A program made the position numbers and the translations under genes. The notes under the pieces were generated by a model. The model was not told the DNA's origin. It searched no databases and saw only the letters and a list, made by a program, of their open reading frames with translations. A DNA stretch of 64,000 nt from an uncultured Bacilli bacterium (GTDB taxonomy: Bacteria > Bacillota_I > Bacilli_A > RFN20 > CAG-826), in contig CALVUF010000005.1 in assembly GCA_944363525.1 (NCBI GenBank), forward strand, positions 1 to 64,000, given 5' to 3'. Positions 63,047 to 64,000 of the stretch are shown one piece after another. How positions within the stretch are numbered: position 1 is the first letter of the stretch; the number at the start of each line of letters is the position of its first letter.

Positions 63047-63914
63047 ATTCCTCAATACCCCATTTCTTTACGCCTGCCGCCACCTCTTCTTCGGGGCAAA
63101 GGAAAGCTTTTACGCCGATCCGGAGGCAAGCTTGGAAAGAGCCTGCAAGAAGACGTTTAACCTCGATCCGGGTTTCGCTTTCTCCTGCAGGCGGATGATC
63201 TGCGAATACCCAAGCGAATTCTATCCTTACGGCGATGGCCTCGGCTGCCTTATCTATCGGCCCGAACATCCCAAAGGGGCGTTTCTCGTCGTCCCCGGCG
63301 GGGGATATGAGATATTGGCCATCGGGGAAGCCGCCCCGTTTGTTAAGCCCTTGCTTCAAGCTGGCTATATCGTTTGCTTAGCGATATATTCAACCAAGAA
63401 GGCAGCCAAGTGGCCGACCCCTTTGCTAGATATCATTCAGGCGGAGAAAATCCTTCTTTCCCATTGCCCGGAAGCGAGGGGGCAAGTGACGGTCATGGGT
63501 TTTTCCGCCGGCGGCCATCTAGCGGCGAACTTCGCCGAATGGCAGTGGGCCGAAGCCTATCATTACCCACGCCCCAACCATCTGATCCTTGGCTATCCGG
63601 TTACTAGCCTCGTCCTACCGACCCATAAGGAATCAAAGGAATTCATAACCGGGAAGGACCCGTCTTTGATCGAACTCTTAAGCGCCGAGCGGCACGTCGA
63701 TCCCGCCTTCCCCCCGACCTTCCTTTGGCGGTGCGCGAGCGACCCGATCGTCCCAACGGTCAATTCCGACGAATTCGCTGAATCCTTGCGGGAAGCGGGC
63801 GTCAAGCATGAATACCATGTCTATCCCGGCGATGGCCATGGATGGGGGATAGGCGAGGGCACGAGCGCTCACGGTTGGCTGATGGAAGCCATCCGTTTCA
63901 TCGAAGGGAAATAG
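63033..63914 (+). CDS. Alpha/beta-hydrolase esterase (BD-FAE/Aes-like)
   Basis: The protein has 293 residues. The oxyanion region is VVPGGGYEIL, the nucleophile elbow is MGFSAGGHLAANF, the acid lies in RCASDPIVP and the histidine in PGDGHGWGIGEG. This is the layout of acetyl-xylan or carbohydrate esterases of the BD-FAE type, without a signal peptide, so it acts in the cytosol. The substrate is inferred only from the family. It overlaps the DUF5677-like gene and ends the operon before a strong terminator. Confidence 0.88.
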   Translation: MKVTEFLNTPFLYACRHLFFGAKESFYADPEASLERACKKTFNLDPGFAFSCRRMICEYPSEFYPYGDGLGCLIYRPEHPKGAFLVVPGGGYEILAIGEAAPFVKPLLQAGYIVCLAIYSTKKAAKWPTPLLDIIQAEKILLSHCPEARGQVTVMGFSAGGHLAANFAEWQWAEAYHYPRPNHLILGYPVTSLVLPTHKESKEFITGKDPSLIELLSAERHVDPAFPPTFLWRCASDPIVPTVNSDEFAESLREAGVKHEYHVYPGDGHGWGIGEGTSAHGWLMEAIRFIEGK

Positions 63915-63923
63915 GCAAGAAGA

Positions 63924-63952
63924 AAACCCCCAGCCAAATTGGCCGGGGGTTT
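63924..63952. terminator. Bidirectional terminator
   Basis: AAACCCCC pairs with GGGGGTTT, with GCC/GGC inside. It has T-rich DNA on the right and an A-tract on the left, so it can serve the esterase gene and the minus-strand gene entering from the right edge. Confidence 0.8.
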
Positions 63953-63972
63953 GCCTTTCGCCTGTTTTCCGC

Positions 63973-64000
63973 TTATTCGGCGACGACCGCGAATTCGATC
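63973..64000 (-). CDS. Partial 3' end of a gene running off the window
   Basis: The minus strand ends in IEFAVVAE and TAA (63973-63975), next to the bidirectional terminator. Eight codons are too few to name it. Confidence 0.35.

Overview
The window looks like chromosome of a low- to mid-GC Gram-positive bacterium, most likely an uncultured gut or rumen member of the Bacilli near the Mollicutes (RF39/RFN20/Erysipelotrichales-like). This placement is an inference. It rests on lipoproteins with classic lipoboxes, an AddAB-type recombination pair, a PTS IIC permease, CPBP and TraX membrane proteins, several AAA ATPases with C-terminal nuclease-like domains, and no outer-membrane genes. UGA is used as a stop, so the standard bacterial code applies.

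Layout. (1) 1-4.1 kb: a terminator, an IS1202-like transposase remnant, a sliver of an ABC ATPase, and an intact UvrD-type helicase with topoisomerase-like zinc ribbons. (2) 4.1-14.2 kb, minus strand: a tightly coupled, intact five-gene operon. In transcription order it encodes a giant Upf1-like SF1 helicase with coiled-coil inserts, a protein with a C-terminal HEPN-like RNDVAH motif, a coiled-coil protein, a ClpB-like AAA unfoldase and an NrdG-like radical SAM protein. It fits no defence system I know and is the best candidate for an undescribed conflict or RNA-quality system. (3) 14.3-24.7 kb: a decaying island. Nearly every gene carries stops or frameshifts (DUF262, a coiled-coil membrane protein, three tandem paralogues, a zincin, an unknown protein, a KilA-N protein fused to a lipoprotein leader). 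A GNAT gene and a DUF4143 ATPase remain intact.

(4) 25-33.5 kb: cell-surface and envelope genes (zinc-ribbon/LRR membrane protein, SGNH hydrolase, large lipoprotein, MFS transporter, YhhN). Among them lie a tandem array that looks like duplicated small-toxin/antisense-RNA units, a 33-bp periodic repeat and a Fic protein. (5) 33.5-42.3 kb: an ATPase, RdgB, GNAT, an RNA ligase, a candidate structured RNA, tRNA-Gly and tRNA-Asp, a lipoprotein and its broken paralogue, thioredoxin, TraX and CPBP. (6) 42.5-64 kb: an XRE membrane protein, a 2,367-residue repetitive membrane-anchored protein, YigZ, a probable pseudo-aminopeptidase of the M24 family, a PTS IIC protein, an ATPase under a duplicated palindromic operator, glycerol kinase, the AddB/AddA-like pair, a DUF5677-like protein and an esterase.

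A cross-cutting pattern is that many genes have a -10 box only 5-9 nt upstream of the start codon and no Shine-Dalgarno sequence. Leaderless mRNAs are therefore probably common here, while operon-internal genes use strong AGGAGG-type sites or ATGA overlaps.
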